From assembly GCA_945897825.1 (NCBI GenBank), contig CAMDGX010000041.1:1-39693 (forward strand): a DNA stretch of 39,693 nt, in the 5' to 3' direction. The notes beneath the pieces were generated by a model. It saw only the letters and a program-made list of their open reading frames with translations. It was not told the DNA's origin and made no database searches. Origin of the DNA: Asaia bogorensis (GTDB lineage Bacteria > Pseudomonadota > Alphaproteobacteria > Acetobacterales > Acetobacteraceae). This document shows, piece after piece, positions 1 to 8,595 of the stretch; position 1 is the stretch's first letter, and the number at the start of each line of letters is the position of its first letter. The position numbers and the translations under genes were made by a program.

Positions 1-222
1 GCCGTGCTGAACCTGCTGCAAGACCTGCAGGACCGCACCGGCGTCGCCTACCTCCTGATCTCCCACGACCTCGCCGTGGTCCGCGCCATCGCCCGCACCG
101 TCGCCATCATGGAGGCCGGCCGCATCGCCGAACACGGCCCGGTCGCCGAAATCTTCGCCCACCCGCGCTCCGAAACCACGCGCCGCCTCCTGGCCGCCGT
201 CCCGCGCCTGACCCTGGCATGA
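1..222 (+). CDS. ABC transporter ATP-binding protein, C-terminal end (partial)
   Basis: This is the last 73 codons of a nucleotide-binding subunit whose start lies before the window. The visible part has the H-loop (SHDLAVV, histidine near residue 22 of the visible frame) followed by the usual beta-strand and the tail pattern G-R-I-x-E-x-G, then a C-terminal TRRLLAAVP ending. That tail is typical of the oligopeptide/dipeptide/nickel (DppF/GsiA) ATPase family. It reads toward the minus-strand transporter operon that ends at 762, so it belongs to a different operon. Substrate cannot be told from this fragment. Confidence 0.85.
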   Translation, partial: AVLNLLQDLQDRTGVAYLLISHDLAVVRAIARTVAIMEAGRIAEHGPVAEIFAHPRSETTRRLLAAVPRLTLA

Positions 223-257
223 TGCCAACCCCTGGCGCGATCGAGCCTTTGGACAGA

Positions 258-316
258 AAGAAAAGGCGAGGGCTCTGCCCTCGACCCGCTGGGGCCTGAG
301 GCCCCAGACCCCCCAT
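258..316 (+). repeat. Double-hairpin intergenic repeat, probable terminator (copy 1)
   Basis: Two perfect hairpins sit 35 bases after the stop at 222. The first has 7-bp arms at 267-273 and 277-283 around a TCT loop. The second has arms at 289-297 and 299-307, physically 8 bp with a 3-nt loop. The string AAAAGGC, then the first hairpin, then GACCC, recurs in two further copies at 26291-26440, so this is a dispersed REP-like element. There is no T-run, so intrinsic termination is possible but unproven. Confidence 0.6.
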
Positions 317-761
317 CATTCTCAAGAGAACGAGGTCCAGGGGCATGGACACCGCTTTGCCGAACGACGTTGGGTGGAGATGAGCGGGATCGTCTCACGG
401 GCGCGGTGGGCCTGATGCTGTGCCGCTCGAGGGGGCGGACAACATGAGAAGTGCGTCGTCTCTCGATGACGACCCAGGCTGCAATGGGAGATCGAGCAAG
501 GCGCGAAGGCATGAAACACTGCTTTGATGAGGCATAGGCGCAGATCGGGCCGATAATTCCGCCAGCGAGTCGCGACGGCAACAAGCGGACGGTGAACGTT
601 CGCGGGGGTCGACGGCGTGACGGATATGCTGAGCACTGGCTGCCAGCGGGTTGGCCTGGCCGAAGGATCTGCCGCCGCGCAACCCGGTCAACCACGCGTT
701 CCGGCCCTGGGATTGATGCGGCACGGTGGCGCACAAGCCCACCACGCGGCTGACGTTTGGA
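317..761. other. Intergenic stretch without a recognisable gene
   Basis: About 445 bases between the repeat and the end of the minus-strand operon. Base composition is visibly less GC-biased than the genes around it, and open frames on both strands lack the C/G third-position preference of the neighbours. I recognise no protein family in any frame. It may be a decayed gene or insertion-sequence remnant, but I cannot show this. Confidence 0.4.
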
Positions 762-2351
762 TCAGGCCGGCACCGGCTCCGGCCTCGCCAAACGACGCGG
801 TATCGCGGACACCAGCGCCTGCGCATAGGGTGTCGCCGGCGCCTGAAGCACCTGTTCCGCCAGCCCGCTTTCGACGATCCGCCCATCCTTCATCACCGCC
901 ACCTGCTCCGCCACCGCGCCCACGGCCTCCAGGTCGTGGCCGATGAACAGCAACGCCAGGCCCCGCTCGTGCCGGATCCGGCCAAGCAGGTCCAGCACCT
1001 GCGCGGCGACGGTGCGATCCAGCGCCGACACCGGCTCGTCGCACACCAGCAGCTGCGGATCGACCGCCAGCGCCCGGGCGATCGCCACGCGCTGGCGCTG
1101 GCCGCCGGAGAGCTGGTGCGGGTAGCGGTCCAGATGCGCCGGCACCAGCCCCACCTCCGCCAGCAGGCCCGCCGCGCGATCGCGCCGCTCACCCGGCGGG
1201 CAAAGCGCGTGCACCGCCAGCGGCTCGGCGAGGATGGCGGCGACTTTCAGGCGCGGGTTCAGGCTGCCCGCCGCGTCCTGGAACACCATCTGCACCTGCC
1301 GTGCCATCGCCTTGCTGCCGCCCGCCATCACGGGATCGAGGCCGAACACGCGCAGACGGCCGGCATCCGGCCGCACCAGGCCGACGGCCGCGCGCGCCAG
1401 GGTGCTCTTGCCCGAGCCGCTCTCGCCCACCAGCCCCAGCGCCGCGCCCGGCGCCAGCATGAACGAGACGCCGCCCACCGCGCGAATGCCCGGGCCGCCG
1501 CGGCGATGCGGACGGAACGTCACCTCCAGGTCGCGCACCTCCAGAGCGGCCGGGCCGGCGGCCAGGACGGGGGCGGCGGGGCGGGCCACCGGCCGGCTGG
1601 CCAGCAGCGCCGCGGTGTAGGGATGGGCGGGGGCCGCGAACACGCGCGCGGTCGGCCCCGCCTCCACGATCCGGCCGGCGCGCATCACCGCAACGTCGTG
1701 AGCGAGCCCGGCCACCACCGCGAGATCGTGCGACACGAACAGCATCGCCAGCCCGCGCCGCGCCTGAAGCTCGGCCAGCAGCGCCAGGATCTGCGCCTGC
1801 ACCGTGGTGTCCAGCGCCGTGGTCGGCTCGTCGGCGATCAGCAGGTCGGGGTCGGCGGCCAGCGCCATGGCGATCATCGCGCGCTGCTGCTGGCCGCCCG
1901 AAAGCTGGTGCGGAAAGGCGGCGGCCTTGCCCGCGGGATCGGGCAGCCCGACCTCCGCCAGCGCCCCCAGCACCTTCGCCATCACCGCCGCGTGGCCGAG
2001 CGGCAGATGCGTGCGGACCGTCTCGGCGATCTGGTCGCCAATGCGCATGGACGGGTTCAGGCTACCCAGCGCCTCCTGGAACACCACGCCGATGCGCCCG
2101 CCGCGCAGCGCCCGCCAGTCCCGCTCCGGCGCGCCCAGCATCTCCCGCCCGCCGATGCGCAGGCTGCCCGACAGACGCGCCGCCGGCGGGAACAGCCCGG
2201 CGATGCCCAGCGCGGTCAGCGACTTGCCCGAGCCGCTCTCGCCCACCAGCGCCAGCGTGCGGCCCCGGTGCAACGACAGCGACACGCCGTCCACCGCCAC
2301 GGCCGCGCCGAAGCGCACCGTGAGGTCGCGCAGTTCCACCAGCGCCGTCAT
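762..2351 (-). CDS. Oligopeptide-type ABC transporter, fused double ATPase (DppD-DppF type)
   Basis: This 529-residue protein carries two complete ABC cassettes that power uptake through the two permeases encoded just upstream. Cassette 1 has Walker A GESGSGKS (about residues 36-43), signature LSGGQQQR, Walker B LLIADE and the H-loop SHDLAVV. Cassette 2 has [23 protein letters not shown] and an H-loop written GHDLEAV, with Gly where Ser is usual but the His kept. In most systems these are two polypeptides; the fused form is known in GsiA/YejF-like proteins. The ATG at 2351 overlaps the permease stop by four bases (ATGA), which fixes the start; the longer open frame upstream is an antisense-like extension. 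It is the last gene of the minus-strand operon running 7319 to 762. Confidence 0.92.
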   Translation of the reverse strand: MTALVELRDLTVRFGAAVAVDGVSLSLHRGRTLALVGESGSGKSLTALGIAGLFPPAARLSGSLRIGGREMLGAPERDWRALRGGRIGVVFQEALGSLNPSMRIGDQIAETVRTHLPLGHAAVMAKVLGALAEVGLPDPAGKAAAFPHQLSGGQQQRAMIAMALAADPDLLIADEPTTALDTTVQAQILALLAELQARRGLAMLFVSHDLAVVAGLAHDVAVMRAGRIVEAGPTARVFAAPAHPYTAALLASRPVARPAAPVLAAGPAALEVRDLEVTFRPHRRGGPGIRAVGGVSFMLAPGAALGLVGESGSGKSTLARAAVGLVRPDAGRLRVFGLDPVMAGGSKAMARQVQMVFQDAAGSLNPRLKVAAILAEPLAVHALCPPGERRDRAAGLLAEVGLVPAHLDRYPHQLSGGQRQRVAIARALAVDPQLLVCDEPVSALDRTVAAQVLDLLGRIRHERGLALLFIGHDLEAVGAVAEQVAVMKDGRIVESGLAEQVLQAPATPYAQALVSAIPRRLARPEPVPA

Positions 2352-3262
2352 CGCCGCAACCGCGGATCGAGCAGCCGCTGCGCCTGGTCGGCCACCAGGT
2401 TCATCGCCACGACCCCGGTCGCGAACACCATCACCACCGCCTGGATCACCGGATAGTCGCGGCCCGACACCGCCTGGTAGGCCAGCGTCCCCAGGCCCGG
2501 CAGGCCAAACAGCACCTCCATGGTCAGCGCCCCGCCGACCAGCCCGGCGAGCATCATCCCGCCCAGCGCCACCACCGTGGTCATGGCGTTCGGCAGCAGG
2601 TGGCGCAGCACGATGCGCGCCGGCGACAGCCCCTTGGCCCGCGCCGTGCGGATATGCGCGGCCGTCGCCGCCTCCTTCAGGTCCTCGTGCAGCGGCTTGG
2701 CGATCTGCCCGGCATTGTCGATGCCCAGGATCAGCACCGGCAGCAGCATCTGCCCGATCACCGGCAGCCAGCCGAGCCAGACCGAGAACACCAGGATCCC
2801 CGCCAGCCCGACGCAGAAGGTCGGCAGTGCGATCGACCACAGGTTCACCCCCTCCACCAGTGCGGGAAACACCGAGCGCGGCCACAGCACGGCGGCCGTC
2901 GGCAGCGCGATTCCGATCGCCAGCCCCACCGCCAGGGCCATCGCCCCGAGCGCCAGCGTGGTCGGCAGCGCCGCCAGGATCAACTCCGCCACCGGCCGGT
3001 CGAATCGCAGCGACAGGCCGAGGTCGCCGCCGAGCGCGCGCACAACCCAGATGCGCAACTGCTCCAGCACACCGGCATCGAGGCCGAGATCGGCGCGCAA
3101 TGCGGCCACCGCATCCTCGTCCAGGCTGCCTTCCATCGCCATCGCATCCACCACGTCGCCCGGCACCACGCGCATCAGCGCGAACACCGCCACCGTGATC
3201 GCGGCCAGCAGCAGCAGCTGGCGCAGCACCGCCAACCCGGCATCGGCCATCCGTCCGCTCAT
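2348..3262 (-). CDS. Oligopeptide-type ABC transporter permease, DppB type
   Basis: This 304-residue inner-membrane protein has an N-terminal membrane helix ending in the hallmark VVPGD-like segment (MRVVPGDVVDAMA), about five further membrane segments and the cytoplasmic coupling loop around EAATAAHIRTARAKGL with the RHLLPNA motif. These are standard DppB/OppB features. It pairs with the DppC-type permease encoded directly before it, and both ends overlap neighbours by ATGA junctions (3259-3262 and 2348-2351), so translation is probably coupled. The start at 3262 is chosen for that overlap. The substrate is not readable from the sequence; the family moves peptides but also nickel, sugars and other solutes. 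Confidence 0.93.
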   Translation of the reverse strand: MSGRMADAGLAVLRQLLLLAAITVAVFALMRVVPGDVVDAMAMEGSLDEDAVAALRADLGLDAGVLEQLRIWVVRALGGDLGLSLRFDRPVAELILAALPTTLALGAMALAVGLAIGIALPTAAVLWPRSVFPALVEGVNLWSIALPTFCVGLAGILVFSVWLGWLPVIGQMLLPVLILGIDNAGQIAKPLHEDLKEAATAAHIRTARAKGLSPARIVLRHLLPNAMTTVVALGGMMLAGLVGGALTMEVLFGLPGLGTLAYQAVSGRDYPVIQAVVMVFATGVVAMNLVADQAQRLLDPRLRR

Positions 3263-4107
3263 CGTCCGCGCTCCCGCAGCGGGTCCAGCGCCAGCCGCAG
3301 CCGGTCGCCCACCAGCGCGAAACCCAGTGTCACCAGGCACAGTGCAGCCACCGGCGCCAGCACCGCATGCGGCGCCGTCTCGGCAAACCGCGCCGCGCCC
3401 GAGATCATCCGCCCCCAGCTCGGTGTTTCCGGCGCCAGGCCGAGGCCGAAGAACGACAGCACGCTCTCGGTGGTGATCGCCCGTGGCACCACGATCGCCG
3501 CCTGCGTCACCAGCGCGCCGGCGATGTTCGGCAGGATGTGGCGTCCCAGCGTGGCCAGCGGCGGTGCCCCCATCACGCGCGCCGCCGCCACGTAACCGGA
3601 CGCCGTCTCGCGCCGCCACGCCGCGCGCGCCACCATCGCCATGTGCGGTGCGAAGGCGATGCCGAGCGCCAGCACCAGCGGCGCCGTTCCCACGCCCAGC
3701 GCCACCATCAGCGTCAGCGCCAGCAGGATCGACGGCAGGGCGCGCACCATGTCGAAGACGCCGAACACCGCGAGGGAGGCCCAGCGGCCCGTCGCCTCCG
3801 CCACCAGCCCCAGCCCGGCCCCCAGCACCACCGACAGCCCCGTGGCCCCAAGCGCCACCAGCAGCGAGATGCGCGTGCCCGCCGCCAGCCGTGCCGCGAT
3901 GTCGCGGCCGAGATGGTCGCGCCCGAGCCAGTGCGCCGCGTCGGGCGAGGCGTTGCGCGCGGCCAGCGCCTGCGCCAGCGGGTCGTGCGGCACCAGCGAC
4001 GGCCCTAGCACCGCCACCAGCACCGCCACCGTCAGGATGGCGATCCCGACGCTGAAGCCTGCGGAGCCCCGCCCCGCGCCGAGACTGCCGGCAACAGTGG
4101 CCGACAC
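3259..4107 (-). CDS. Oligopeptide-type ABC transporter permease, DppC type
   Basis: This 282-residue permease has the DppC/OppC layout: an N-terminal helix, the periplasmic motif HPLGRDHLGRD-like (here HWLGRDHLGRDIAARL), then five membrane helices with the coupling-loop sequence ESGYVAAARVMGA-like and RHILPNIAG. It is the partner of the DppB-type permease whose ATG overlaps its stop. Its own ATG at 4107 lies 9 bases after the stop of the binding-protein gene. The gene order binding protein, DppC, DppB, fused ATPase departs from the common DppB-before-DppC order, which is a small oddity. Confidence 0.92.
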   Translation of the reverse strand: MSATVAGSLGAGRGSAGFSVGIAILTVAVLVAVLGPSLVPHDPLAQALAARNASPDAAHWLGRDHLGRDIAARLAAGTRISLLVALGATGLSVVLGAGLGLVAEATGRWASLAVFGVFDMVRALPSILLALTLMVALGVGTAPLVLALGIAFAPHMAMVARAAWRRETASGYVAAARVMGAPPLATLGRHILPNIAGALVTQAAIVVPRAITTESVLSFFGLGLAPETPSWGRMISGAARFAETAPHAVLAPVAALCLVTLGFALVGDRLRLALDPLRERGR

Positions 4108-4116
4108 GACGCGGTC

Positions 4117-5673
4117 CTAGCTGCGCGCCGCGAACGTCGCGTGCGCCAGGCCGCCATCCACGCGGTGCTGCCCCCAGGTGAAGCCGGGCGAATACCCGCT
4201 CACCGCGCGGCGGTTGGCGATCGGCTCCGGCGCATGGCCGATCACCACGGTGTAGTAGTTGTCGATCGCCCGCTGCCACGCAGCCAGGTAGAAGCGGCGC
4301 CGCGCGGCCAGGTCCACCGCCGCCACCGCCTGCTTCACCAGCGCGTCGAACTCGGCATCGCGCGTGCCGCCCCACAGGCCGACATTCGGGCCGTCCGAAA
4401 TCAGCCGGATGAAGCGCAGGAAGATGTCGGCGCGCGGGCCGGAAGCGAAGGGGGCCAGGTCCCAGTCATACTGGCCCAGCCGCCGCTGCGCGCCGATGTC
4501 GTCGAGCGCTAGGTGCTCCACCTGGAAGCCGAGCGTGCGCATCGCCTGCACCGCGATCTCGGGATAGGTGCTCTGCCACGACACGATGCGGCAGGGCGTG
4601 CGCGCCGGGTCCACCCCGGCCTCGGCCAGCAGGGCGCGGGCGCGCGCCTCGTTCGGCCCGGCATGCTTGTCGGCGTCATGCATCGCCTTGTCCCAGAAGA
4701 ACTGGCCGGGGGCGGCCATCTGGTTGGTCACCACGCCCGCGTCGCCGGCGACGAAGCGCATGAAGGCAGTCTTGTCGAGCATGTAGGCCACCGCGCGGCG
4801 CACCCGCAGATCGTCGAACGGCTTGCGCGGCGCGCGGTTGTTGAAGGACCAGAACCACCACGTGGTGTCCTTCATGAACTGCACCTCGAGGTTCGGGTCC
4901 GCCTTCACCGAGGCGAGCTTGTCGTAGCCGATGCGGGCGATGTGCAGGTCCCCCGCCCGCAGCGGCAGCGACAGGTCGCTGTCATCGCGCAGCGAGAACT
5001 CCACCGCCTCGGCGCGCGGCAGCCCGTCCTGCCAGTACTGCTCGAAGGCCGGGGCGTGGAAGCTGACATTCGGCGTCCAGCGGCCGAAGCGGAACGGGCC
5101 GGTGCCGATCGGCGTGCGGATGGTCTGCGCCCAGCCCTCGCTCTCGGGGGCGACGATCCACAGCTCCGACAGCAGGTTCAGCAGCGGGCCATACGGCTCC
5201 TTCATCGTCATCACGAAGGTGCGCGCGTCCGGCGCCTCCAAGCTCTCCACCAGCTTCATCGGCGCCGACAGCCAGCCGCCGCGCACCTGGTCGCGCACCC
5301 GCACGGCATTGGCGCGCACATCCTCCGCGGTCATCACCCGGCCGTTGTGGAAGCGCACGCCCTCGCGGATGGTGAAGCTGTAGCGCCGCCCGTCCGGGCT
5401 CACCTCCCACGCCGTCGCCAGGAACGGCTTCACCGTGCCGTCATCGGCGATCGAGGTCAGCGTCTCGACATAGACCTGCTGCACCGCGATCGAGCCGGTG
5501 TGGCGATGCGGGTCGGCGGTGTCGAGCCCGAGCACCGCGATCTTCACCGTGCCGCTGCGCGCGCCCTGGGCGCGGGCGCCGCTGCCGGGCAAATGGTCGA
5601 GCAGGCCGAGGCCGGCCATCGCGGCGGCGCCGCCGAGCAGGGTGCGGCGCGAGGCGTGGAAGGGGCTGGACAT
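4117..5673 (-). CDS. Extracellular solute-binding protein, family 5
   Basis: This 518-residue periplasmic protein delivers substrate to a Dpp-type importer. It starts with a twin-arginine-type signal (SRRTLLGGAA at about residues 8-17, hydrophobic core, cleavage near the ARAQG segment). The mature part has the family-5 pattern: VYETLTSI-like segment near the start, a tripartite body with FTIREGVRFHNGRVMTAEDV and the GTGPFRFGRW motif. The ATG at 5673 is chosen because it places the signal peptide correctly; the longer frame adds 44 residues that do not look like a signal. It is the second gene of the operon, 71 bases after the first binding protein and 9 bases before DppC. Two different family-5 binding proteins in one operon suggest a broad or dual ligand range. 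Confidence 0.92.
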   Translation of the reverse strand: MSSPFHASRRTLLGGAAAMAGLGLLDHLPGSGARAQGARSGTVKIAVLGLDTADPHRHTGSIAVQQVYVETLTSIADDGTVKPFLATAWEVSPDGRRYSFTIREGVRFHNGRVMTAEDVRANAVRVRDQVRGGWLSAPMKLVESLEAPDARTFVMTMKEPYGPLLNLLSELWIVAPESEGWAQTIRTPIGTGPFRFGRWTPNVSFHAPAFEQYWQDGLPRAEAVEFSLRDDSDLSLPLRAGDLHIARIGYDKLASVKADPNLEVQFMKDTTWWFWSFNNRAPRKPFDDLRVRRAVAYMLDKTAFMRFVAGDAGVVTNQMAAPGQFFWDKAMHDADKHAGPNEARARALLAEAGVDPARTPCRIVSWQSTYPEIAVQAMRTLGFQVEHLALDDIGAQRRLGQYDWDLAPFASGPRADIFLRFIRLISDGPNVGLWGGTRDAEFDALVKQAVAAVDLAARRRFYLAAWQRAIDNYYTVVIGHAPEPIANRRAVSGYSPGFTWGQHRVDGGLAHATFAARS

Positions 5674-5744
5674 TGGCGGTCGCTCCTGGAGGGGCGGCCG
5701 GCGCGCGGGCCGGTCCGCCGGTTGTCGCGATGGATGGACGGCGC

Positions 5745-7319
5745 TCAGCCGAAGCTGAGGTTGTAGGCCCGCAGGTCCATGTAGAAGAACGAATACGGCT
5801 GCCATTTCAGGGACTTGCGCACGCCATACGTCTCAAGCGGCAAATAGAGGATGGTGGCCGGCGCCTCCGTCTCCCATTCGTCGAGCATGCGCGCGAACAG
5901 CGCCTTGCGCTTGGCCGGGTCGGACTCGACCTCCAGCGCGCGGCCGGCCGCGTTGAACGCCGCCGCACTCTCCTTGGCCCACATGCCGCGCACCTGGAAC
6001 GAGGTGTTCGGCCCCCAGGAGGTCCAGATCGCGCCCAGCGGATCCGGCAGGCGGGTGGAGTTGGAGGTGTTGCCGATCTGCTGCCCCTGCCCCTGCATCT
6101 GGGCAAAGCTCTCCACCACCTGCAACTCGGCGTTGATGCCCACGGCCTTCCACATCTCGACCAGGATTTCCGCCGCCGCCAGCGCGTTGGTGTAGTAGTT
6201 CGGCATGGTGCGATAGGTGATCTTCTGCCCGCGATAGCCGGCCTCGCGCAGCAGCTTCTTCGCCCGCTCGGGGTCGAAGGCGAGCGCCCTTCCCTCCAGG
6301 AACATCGGTCCGTATTCAGGATAGTTGTGGCCCGGCGGCACCACCGCCTGGCCGTTCCACAGCGTCTCCACCAGCAACGTGCGGTCGATCGCCAACCCCA
6401 GCGCCTGGCGGACGCGCTTGTCGGCCATCACCGGGTCGCGCATGTCGAACACCAGCAGGTGCGCGTTGGCGAGCACCACCGAGCGCGCCTCGACATTCGC
6501 GTAGCGGTTCAGCGTGGCGATCTGGTCGGGCGGCAGGTTGGTCACGATGTCGAACTCGCCCGCCACCAGCCCGGCCACCCGCGTCGCCACTTCCGGCACC
6601 TTGCGGAACTCGACCGCGGAGAAATTCGGCCGGCCCATCCAATACTCGTCGAACGCCTCGAACTGCGCCGACGTGTCGCGGGTGAAGCTGCGGAACTTCA
6701 TCGGCCCGGTGCCGACCGGGTTGCGCGCGAAGCCGTCGATGCCCACCGCCTGGTAGTGGCGCTTGTTCACGATCCACGACGCCCACGAGGCCAGCCGCAT
6801 CTCCAGCAGCACGTCCGGCCCGCGGGTGCGGAAGCGCACCGTCTTGTCGTCCAGCGCCTCCACGTGGGTCAGCACGCCGAAATAGTTGCGCGCATCCGGG
6901 ATCATCGGCTTCTCGCCCCACATCCGCTCGGCGGAGAAGGTGAAAGCCACGTCGTCCGCATGCAGCCTGTCGCCGTTGTGGAAGCGCACGCCCTCGCGCA
7001 GCGTCACCACCAGCTCCGACGGCGATTCCCGCTTCCAGGACGCCGCCAGCCCCGGCTCCAGCTTCGAGCCGCCGCCGCCCGGCATCGACAGGAAGTCGCG
7101 GCGGATCAGCGTGTCATACAGCGTGTAGGAGATGCGCGTGCCGACATTGCCCATGTCGCGCGCCGGCTCAAGCCCGGGCGGCAGGTCGGCCACCGCCACG
7201 GTCAGCTTCGGCCGCGCCGCCTGGGCGAAACCGGCGCGCGGCAGGGCGGCGGCCAGCGGCGGCAGGGCGGCGGCGGCCAGCAGGGCGCGGCGGCCGATGG
7301 GTCGGATGGATACGGTCAT
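5745..7319 (-). CDS. Extracellular solute-binding protein, family 5
   Basis: This 524-residue periplasmic binding protein has a Tat-like signal (GRRALLAAAAL near residues 9-19, likely cut after GFAQA). Family-5 marks include LYDTLIRRD, the VVTLREGVRFHNGDRLHADDV stretch and the NPVGTGPMKF motif. It is only distantly similar to its neighbour at 4117-5673. The ATG at 7319 places the signal at the amino end. It heads the minus-strand operon and is divergent from a second importer (7579 onward) that has no binding-protein gene of its own, so it may serve that importer, this operon's importer, or both. The ligand is unknown. Confidence 0.92.
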   Translation of the reverse strand: MTVSIRPIGRRALLAAAALPPLAAALPRAGFAQAARPKLTVAVADLPPGLEPARDMGNVGTRISYTLYDTLIRRDFLSMPGGGGSKLEPGLAASWKRESPSELVVTLREGVRFHNGDRLHADDVAFTFSAERMWGEKPMIPDARNYFGVLTHVEALDDKTVRFRTRGPDVLLEMRLASWASWIVNKRHYQAVGIDGFARNPVGTGPMKFRSFTRDTSAQFEAFDEYWMGRPNFSAVEFRKVPEVATRVAGLVAGEFDIVTNLPPDQIATLNRYANVEARSVVLANAHLLVFDMRDPVMADKRVRQALGLAIDRTLLVETLWNGQAVVPPGHNYPEYGPMFLEGRALAFDPERAKKLLREAGYRGQKITYRTMPNYYTNALAAAEILVEMWKAVGINAELQVVESFAQMQGQGQQIGNTSNSTRLPDPLGAIWTSWGPNTSFQVRGMWAKESAAAFNAAGRALEVESDPAKRKALFARMLDEWETEAPATILYLPLETYGVRKSLKWQPYSFFYMDLRAYNLSFG

Positions 7320-7463
7320 GGCGGATTCCTGGCTCCGGCCCCGGCGGGCCTTCGGCGTGGAACATGCGCGCCGCACCGGGGCACGCCGATGACCAACCTG
7401 TTGCCGTTCAGTGAAGTTTGCGCTGGCAACAGCAATCTCGCCAACCGTGGGAAAGGTCATCCG

Positions 7464-7479
7464 AACATTCGGCAATGTT
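7464..7479. promoter_or_regulatory. Perfect palindrome, operator candidate
   Basis: AACATT at 7464-7469 and AATGTT at 7474-7479 form a perfect inverted repeat around CGGC in the divergent promoter region between the binding protein gene (start 7319) and the second importer operon (start 7579). It is AT-rich in a GC-rich background. It could be the binding site of a dimeric repressor or part of a promoter. No cognate regulator is encoded nearby. Confidence 0.35.
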
Positions 7480-7496
7480 GTCGGCATGAAACAGAA

Positions 7497-7514
7497 CTGT
7501 CACGCCAGTGTCTT
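7497..7514 (+). promoter_or_regulatory. Pho-box-like site upstream of the second oligopeptide-type importer
   Basis: Two 7-bp units, CTGTCAC (7497-7503) and GTGTCTT (7508-7514), are spaced exactly 11 bp apart. This matches the layout of the Escherichia coli PhoB site, two CTGTCAT-like repeats separated by 4 bp. The site ends 64 bases before the GTG at 7579. It matters because it places an oligopeptide-type transporter under likely phosphate control. Only two units are convincing here, so it is a moderate match. Confidence 0.5.
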
Positions 7515-7578
7515 GCCCCCGTGCTGTTTGCCGCCGCGCCGCCGCGTCATCGTCGCGCCCGACCGCCAAGGGGTGCCC

Positions 7579-8595
7579 GTGCCACTCGATCTCAATCCCC
7601 CGTCCGTCGCATCGCCCCGCGTCGCCGGAAGCACCGATGCGCTGCTCGCCGTCAGCGCGCTGCGCGTGGGCATCGACGGGCCGCTCGGCCATGTCGTGCC
7701 GGTCGATGGCGTGGACCTCGCCATCGGCGCCGGCCGCACACTGTGCCTGGTCGGCGAATCCGGCTGCGGCAAAAGCCTCACCTGCTTCGCCATCACCGGC
7801 CTGCTGCCGCCCGGCGGGCGCATCCTCTCAGGCTCGGTCCGCCTCGACGGCCGCGAGATCGCCGGCCTGCCGCAGCACGACCTGGTCCGCCTGCGCGGCC
7901 GCCAGGTGGCGATGGTCTACCAGGACCCGCACGCGGCCCTGAACCCGGTGATGACCATCGGCGCCCAGATCGCCGAAAGCCTGACCCTGCACGGCCATCA
8001 CCGTGACGCCGCCTGGGTCGAGGCCCGCCGCCTGCTCGACCGCGTCGGCATGCCCGCCGCCGGCCAGCGCCTGCGCGACTATCCGCACCAGCTCTCCGGC
8101 GGCATGAACCAGCGCGCCGTCATCGCCATGGCGCTGGCCTGCCGCCCCCGCCTGCTGATCGCCGACGAACCCACCACGGCGCTGGACGTCACCATCCAGG
8201 CGCAGATCCTCGCTTTGCTGCGCGAGGTGCAGGCCGAGCTCGGCATGGCGCTGCTGCTGGTCACCCACGACCTCGGCGTGGTGGCCGAGATGGCCGACGA
8301 TGTGGCGGTGATGTACGCCGGCCGCGTGGTGGAACAGGGCGACGCCGCCGCGCTGTTCGCCGCCCCCGCCCATCCCTACACCGCCGGCCTGCTCGCCTGC
8401 CTGCCGCGCATCTCCGGCCGCACCGCGCTGCACGCCATCGAAGGCACCGTCCCCAGCCTGGCCAACCTGCCGCCCGGCTGCGCCTTCGCCCCGCGCTGCC
8501 ACGCCGCCACCGCGCGCTGCACCGAAGCCCGACCCAACCCCCACACCCTGTCCGACGGGCGCCGCGTCGCCTGCCACCACCCGCTCGCGGCATGA
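7579..8595 (+). CDS. Oligopeptide-type ABC transporter ATP-binding protein, DppD type
   Basis: This 338-residue ATPase energises uptake through the permeases at 9575-11358. It has Walker A GESGCGKS (about 59-66), signature LSGGMNQR (172-179), Walker B LLIADE (192-197), H-loop His230 and the C-terminal oligopeptide/dipeptide region with spaced cysteines (CAFAPRC, ARC) found in DppD/OppD proteins. I chose the GTG at 7579 because AAGGGG lies 5 bases upstream and because the Pho-box-like site would otherwise fall inside the coding region; an ATG at 7486 in the same frame is the alternative. It is the first gene of a six-gene plus-strand operon and overlaps the next gene by ATGA at 8592-8595. Confidence 0.9.
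   Translation: MPLDLNPPSVASPRVAGSTDALLAVSALRVGIDGPLGHVVPVDGVDLAIGAGRTLCLVGESGCGKSLTCFAITGLLPPGGRILSGSVRLDGREIAGLPQHDLVRLRGRQVAMVYQDPHAALNPVMTIGAQIAESLTLHGHHRDAAWVEARRLLDRVGMPAAGQRLRDYPHQLSGGMNQRAVIAMALACRPRLLIADEPTTALDVTIQAQILALLREVQAELGMALLLVTHDLGVVAEMADDVAVMYAGRVVEQGDAAALFAAPAHPYTAGLLACLPRISGRTALHAIEGTVPSLANLPPGCAFAPRCHAATARCTEARPNPHTLSDGRRVACHHPLAA

Noticed and set aside
48-734. Possible gene in the 223-761 gap on the minus strand
   Set aside because: Codon bias is unlike the neighbours, overlaps the ATPase fragment and I recognise no domain.
726-2456. Open frame of 576 codons on the plus strand opposite the fused ATPase
   Set aside because: Composition is that of a GC-rich antisense frame, while the minus strand has two full ABC cassettes.
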